From assembly GCA_003116995.1 (NCBI GenBank), contig BDSL01000023.1, forward strand, positions 124,001 to 188,000: a DNA stretch of 64,000 nucleotides. The letters are read 5' to 3'. The stretch is from Yamagishiella unicocca. Taxonomy: Eukaryota > Chlorophyta > Chlorophyceae > Chlamydomonadales > Volvocaceae. The notes beneath the pieces are model-generated. The model searched no databases. It was not told the DNA's origin and saw only the letters and a program-made list of their open reading frames with translations. Position numbers and translations under genes: made by a program. How positions within the stretch are numbered: position 1 is the stretch's first letter; every line of letters starts with the position of its first letter. Positions 60,501-64,000 of this stretch are shown here, one piece after another.

Positions 60501-63500
60501 CAAACCCTCTCTAGCAAACGGCCCTCTCCCCCCCTAGGGAACAGCCCCTAGGGACCCCCCTAGGGAACAGCTTTCTCTAGAAAACAGCCCCTAGGGAGCA
60601 GCCCCCCCTCGGCAAGACGCCTCCCTGGAGGCGACCCGCCTCTCGCCATTGTTTTTATTTTCTATCATAAATATTATTTTCGCTACCCACCCACCCACCC
60701 ACCTAGCGACCCGCAAGTGGCAGCGACAGCGTTGGCTGCCTGGCGGCGAACCTCGATCGCATCCGGCACCGTAGGGCCCACGCAGCACACGAGCCGCAGG
60801 AGCTCCGGCATCACGTGCTGCGGCGGGCAGGTCGCGCAGGAGGGGAGTGGAAACGAAGCGATGTGGGGCCACAGAAAGGAAATGACCAGCGGCATCAGGC
60901 GTGGGGCGCAGGCGACTTCTCGAGGCAAGGTAGGTCATATTGTAGGTTCGAATGGTTTGAGGGCGAAGGCAAGGAACCATGGTTTGAGGGCGAAGGCAAG
61001 GAACCAGGGTCTGCTCCCCTTGGTCGATGTCCCAGCCGGTCTGCATCACTCACCGTACCACCCTCAGCAGCCCCCTTCTCCGGAGCCGCTTCCTAACAGT
61101 CACCGCCTGATGGCCGAGCACTACCACAACCTGTTCCATCCATCCATCCAGCCAGCCAGCCAGCCACCCACCCAGCCACCCACCTGCATTACCCACTCCA
61201 GCGTCTTCCAGCTGTTGTGGGCGGGGTGGCTCGCCCAAGACGACAGCAAGGCATCCGCCTCCACCCGCTCCGAATCCGCCTCCGCCTCCCACTCCGCCGC
61301 CTCCTCGCCGTGCGGCCGAGGCCGCCGCGGTGACGACGGAGGCACCAGGTCACCGTCCTCTCCCCCGCCTCCGCCGCCGCTGCCTCCGTTCCCCCCGAGT
61401 ATCCCTGCCCCTGGCATCAGCTCGTCCCGACGACCCCCACCCGTCTCCTCATTACACGAGCCACCGACGTCTACTGGCATCGGCGGCAGGTCTCGGAGCA
61501 GTGCCAGGCTAGATTGCGTGTGCCTGGGCTGCCCGTAGCCGCCGCCGCCGCCGCCACCCTGCCCCCCCGCCGCCGCCGCTGCAAGGACTGGGTGTGAGCT
61601 GGTCCGCCTGTGGCTGGTAGAAGAGCCCCTCGTAGTGGTGGTGCTGGTTGTGGTTGTAGTTGTGGTGGTGGCGGAGCCGTCGGGCGCGCCGAAGCTGCTG
61701 GTGCGTTTGTGTCGGTGGGTGGGTGACGCGGTGGCGGCGGCAGGTGGGGGGTACGAGCCGCCGGCGGCGGCGTCGCTGGTCCCGTGGGTCGCCCACGGGG
61801 GCCGGGAGCGGAGCTGGAGGACAGGCGAGTGGGAGGAAAGGGGCGAGGGGGCTTGGTTGGTTGCGGTTGGTTGCGGTTGGTTGCGATTGATTGCGATTGG
61901 TTGCGATTGGTTGCGATTGGTTGTGATTGGATGTACTCGGTTGCGATTGCACCAGCGACACCTTCGCCTACCTCCCATCCATCCCATCCATCCATCCATT
62001 TGTACGATCAACAGTACGACACAACCTCACCGCCGCGTGTCGCAGCGCCGGCACCAGCCCGCCGTACAGCGCCAGCAGCTGATACAGCAGCAGGTGGCTG
62101 GCGCTGGGAAAGGTGCGCCGCCCGAAGTGAACCGGCTGCTGGGGCGGCAGCGGTGAGGGCGGCGGCGCGGGGGCCGGGGCTGGGTCCGAGAGCCCGGTGC
62201 CACTGCCGGGAGCTGTGATGGACGCCGCTGCGCCTGCCGGCCCCTCAGACGCTGGTGTCGTTGTGGAGGTCGCCGCTGGGTGTGGCGGCGGCGGCGGTGG
62301 GCCCTGCCCAGATCCGGACAAGCTGTAGCGTAAAAAGGTCCCGCCGAAGCTGCTGGCGCTGCCGCCGCTACTGCCGACGGCGGCGGCGTCCGCCGCCGCC
62401 GCGGCGGCCGGCGTCGCCGCGGCCGCCCTCTGGTGCTGGTGCTGCTCCAGCACCCGAACCTGCTGGCTGACCTCCGAAACCACCCGCGCCAGACACGACG
62501 ACACCAGCACCGAGTCGTTGTCCTGCGGCTGCCACGTCAGCAGCGCCGGAACCAAGTACGACAGCGCGGCGGAGTGTACGGTCTCGGAGCTGTCGGTGGC
62601 GAGCGGCAGTAGCAGTGCCTCCAGGGGGGTGTAGTACGACCGGGAGAAGGGCAGCCGCGGGACGAGGCGGGCGAGGCTGTGGCAGGCAGCCTCGCGCACC
62701 TTGGGGGCCGCGAGAGGGTTGGGGCGTTGGGGGTTGGAGGTTGGGGGTTGGGAAGGGCTACAATGCGGGTTACATCCACACCCAGCCATCTTGCCCATGC
62801 TGAAGCCCACGCCATCCCCAGCTCCCCCGCCCCCGCACCTGCTCCAGGCGGTCCTTTGCGAGCTGCGACAGCTGGGTCAGCAACACGTGCGCCTGGGTGC
62901 CTGCGTCCACGACCCCCACTGCGGCGCCCAGGGCCTCAGCCACTAGCGTGCGCCGCTCGCTGGAGGGGCTGCTGGCCTGCAGGGGGTTGGCGAGGTGGCC
63001 GGGTTCGGATGTGGGTGTGGCCAGGTGGGAGGCGGGCGGCTGCGGATGTGGGAACCACACATCGGCCCCTGCCCCGCCCTCGGGCCCCACCTGCCACCTG
63101 CCCCGCCCTCGGGCCCCACCTGCCGGCAGCACAACTCCACCAGCTCCGTAGCCGCCCAGCCCGACCCGAAGGATCGACACAGCTCCAAGGAGGCGTCGAT
63201 GATGGCCTACGGGCGGGTGGGGCGGCAAGCGGGGCGTGCGAGTGGGGCGGCGAGTCGCTGCGTTAGTCTATGCGACAGTATACCGTTTATGTTGTGTCCA
63301 ATTGCAGTTGCATGTCAATGTTGTGTCCAATTGCAGTTGCATGTCAATGTTGTGTCCAATTGCAGTTCCATGTTAATGTACCAATAAGCCAAAGACAATG
63401 CGGGCTGCGGATACAGCGGCGCGGCGGTGCGTGTAGCCCCCTCCCCCTCCCCTCCCCCCCCCCTCCCACGGGTCTTCCTCGAACCCCCCCCCACCCCCCA

Positions 63501-63607
63501 CCCCTCCCCACCTGGCGCTGCTGGTGGTCCGGTGCTGGCGCCAGGTTGAACACAGAAGCCAGCAGCTGCCGCCGTACAGTCCAGTCGGTGATGGTCTTGG
63601 CGGCGTC
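57587..63607 (-). CDS. RELCH: RELCH-like HEAT-repeat protein (LisH/HEAT family), 5' end beyond the window
   Basis: Exons in phase, 5' to 3': 63512-63607, 63120-63206, 62839-62976, 62031-62699, 61184-61813, 60703-60817, 60265-60454, 59543-59771, 58414-59136 and 57587-58123, for 1,138 codons to the stop. Matches to RELCH (KIAA1468) include LLASVFNLAPAPDHQQRQ, SSERRTLVAEALGAAVGVV, DRLEQVREAACHSLARLV, TVHSAALSYLVPALLTW, NSWKTLEWVMQHVMPELLRL and FTRAAVVPLFLAA. These follow the order of the animal protein. RELCH binds Rab11 and OSBP and promotes sterol transfer from recycling endosomes to the trans-Golgi. The LisH domain should lie beyond the right edge. Ser/Thr/Gly/Ala-rich insertions (for example at 61300-61800 and 62160-62430) lengthen the algal protein. 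The C-terminus ends KETFFSDDEGE, an acidic tail. Family confidence is high; conserved function in an alga is inferred. Confidence 0.82.
59868..60242. repeat. Pyrimidine-rich intronic minisatellite
   Basis: A strand-asymmetric array of CTCGCCTCC(TTCC) units surrounds a block of GCCTGCCTGCCTCCC units (59935-60028). It lies in the RELCH-like intron 59772-60264. The long open frames it creates on both strands are artefacts of the repeat. Confidence 0.85.
61858..61935. repeat. 10-bp intronic repeat GGTTGCGATT
   Basis: About eight copies of GGTTGCGATT or GGTTGCGGTT lie in the RELCH-like intron 61814-62030. Confidence 0.85.
63287..63380. repeat. 29-bp intronic tandem repeat
   Basis: About three copies of a 29-bp unit containing TTGTGTCCAATTGCAGTTGC lie in the RELCH-like intron 63207-63511. 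The last copy is diverged. Confidence 0.85.
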
Positions 63608-63719
63608 CTACACACGTGGCCAAGGGCACATGGGCGGGGAGGGGCCGGGGGAGGGGGTCAGGCGGCGCCGGGCGGCAGGGGGTGTGTTGCGGCACCAGAT
63701 GGGACCCAGGAGCTACCCT

Positions 63720-64000
63720 CCAGCGCTTTCCCTTCCCAGCGCTTTCCCTTCCCAGCGCTTTCCTTTCCCAGCGCTTTCCCTTCCCAGCGCTTTCCCTTCC
63801 CAGCGCTTTCCCTTCCCAGCGCTTTCCCTTCCCAGCGCTTTCCCTTCCCAGCGCTTTCCCTTCCCAGCGCTTTCCCTTCCCAGCGCTTTCCCTTCCCAGC
63901 GCTTTCCCTTCCCAGCGCTTTCCCTTCCCAGCGCTTTCCCTTCCCAGCGCTTTCCTTTCCCAGCGCTTTCCTTTCCCAGCGCTTTCCCTTCCCAGCGCTT
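63720..64000. repeat. 16-bp minisatellite running off the right edge
   Basis: About 17 near-perfect copies of TTTCCCTTCCCAGCGC occur; a few have TTTCCTTTCCC. They lie upstream of the first RELCH-like exon in the window. On the - strand the unit is purine-rich (GCGCTGGGAAGGGAAA). Confidence 0.9.

Noticed and set aside
59709..60503. Gly/Arg/Glu-rich open frames on both strands
   Set aside because: They run through a pyrimidine-rich intronic minisatellite and past the splice sites of the RELCH-like exons at 60265-60454 and 59543-59771.
63720..64000. CRISPR array or origin iterons
   Set aside because: A head-to-tail 16-bp minisatellite in an intron, with no spacers and no replication genes.

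Overview
The window looks like nuclear DNA of a volvocine green alga (Chlamydomonadales). The coding sequence is very GC-rich. Genes are broken into many short exons with GTGAGT/GTGCGT/GTGGGT donors. TGTAA-type polyadenylation signals occur, there are (SP)n/(PPSP)n hydroxyproline-rich tails, and one intron holds an array of plant/alga telomere-type repeat. No ordinary open frame spans a whole gene, so the gene models here are exon chains that I reconstructed by matching splice dinucleotides and reading phase. For five genes the chain closes with every junction in phase, or does so as far as the window edge.

Layout. 44-4053 (-): 433 residues of a coiled-coil protein, its 3' end off the left edge. 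5330-8181 (-): a complete FANCL-type ubiquitin ligase gene (487 aa, ELF/DRWD/RING). It is divergent, with 359 bp between start codons, from 8541-19715 (+): a 22-exon gene for a 1,701-aa SHIPPO/sperm-tail PG-rich repeat protein, a ciliary family. 20708-30515 and beyond (+): a secreted or vacuolar subtilisin-like protease with Asp, His and Ser exons and a PA-type insert. 32821-38668 (+): a kelch-repeat protein with low-complexity insertions. 40119-44199 and 52754-56403 (+): two tandem paralogues, each a signal peptide, a kelch propeller and an extracellular-matrix-type proline-rich tail. 57587-63607 (-): the last 1,138 codons of a RELCH-like HEAT-repeat protein, its 5' end off the right edge.

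The 8.5 kb between the two kelch/HRGP paralogues is a mobile-element landing zone. It holds two head-to-head non-LTR retrotransposon 3' ends (1.3-kb inverted arms, 373-bp spacer), another LINE scrap, coiled-coil ORF remnants, and 21-bp heptad-coding satellite repeats. Other structures are a 308-bp foldback element at 31762, two competing palindromes in a protease intron, an interstitial telomere-like array in another protease intron, and many intronic minisatellites.

The genes do not form one pathway. FANCL acts in interstrand-crosslink repair, the PG-rich and perhaps the coiled-coil protein in cilia, RELCH in endosomal sterol traffic, and the kelch/HRGP pair and the protease in the secretory pathway or extracellular matrix. 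The observations I rate highest are a four-fold tandem-duplicated 5' splice site that is in frame with the PG-rich motif it feeds, the shared FANCL/ciliary promoter, the phase-symmetric exon modules of the PG-rich gene, and apparent gene conversion of the last exon of the kelch/HRGP pair.
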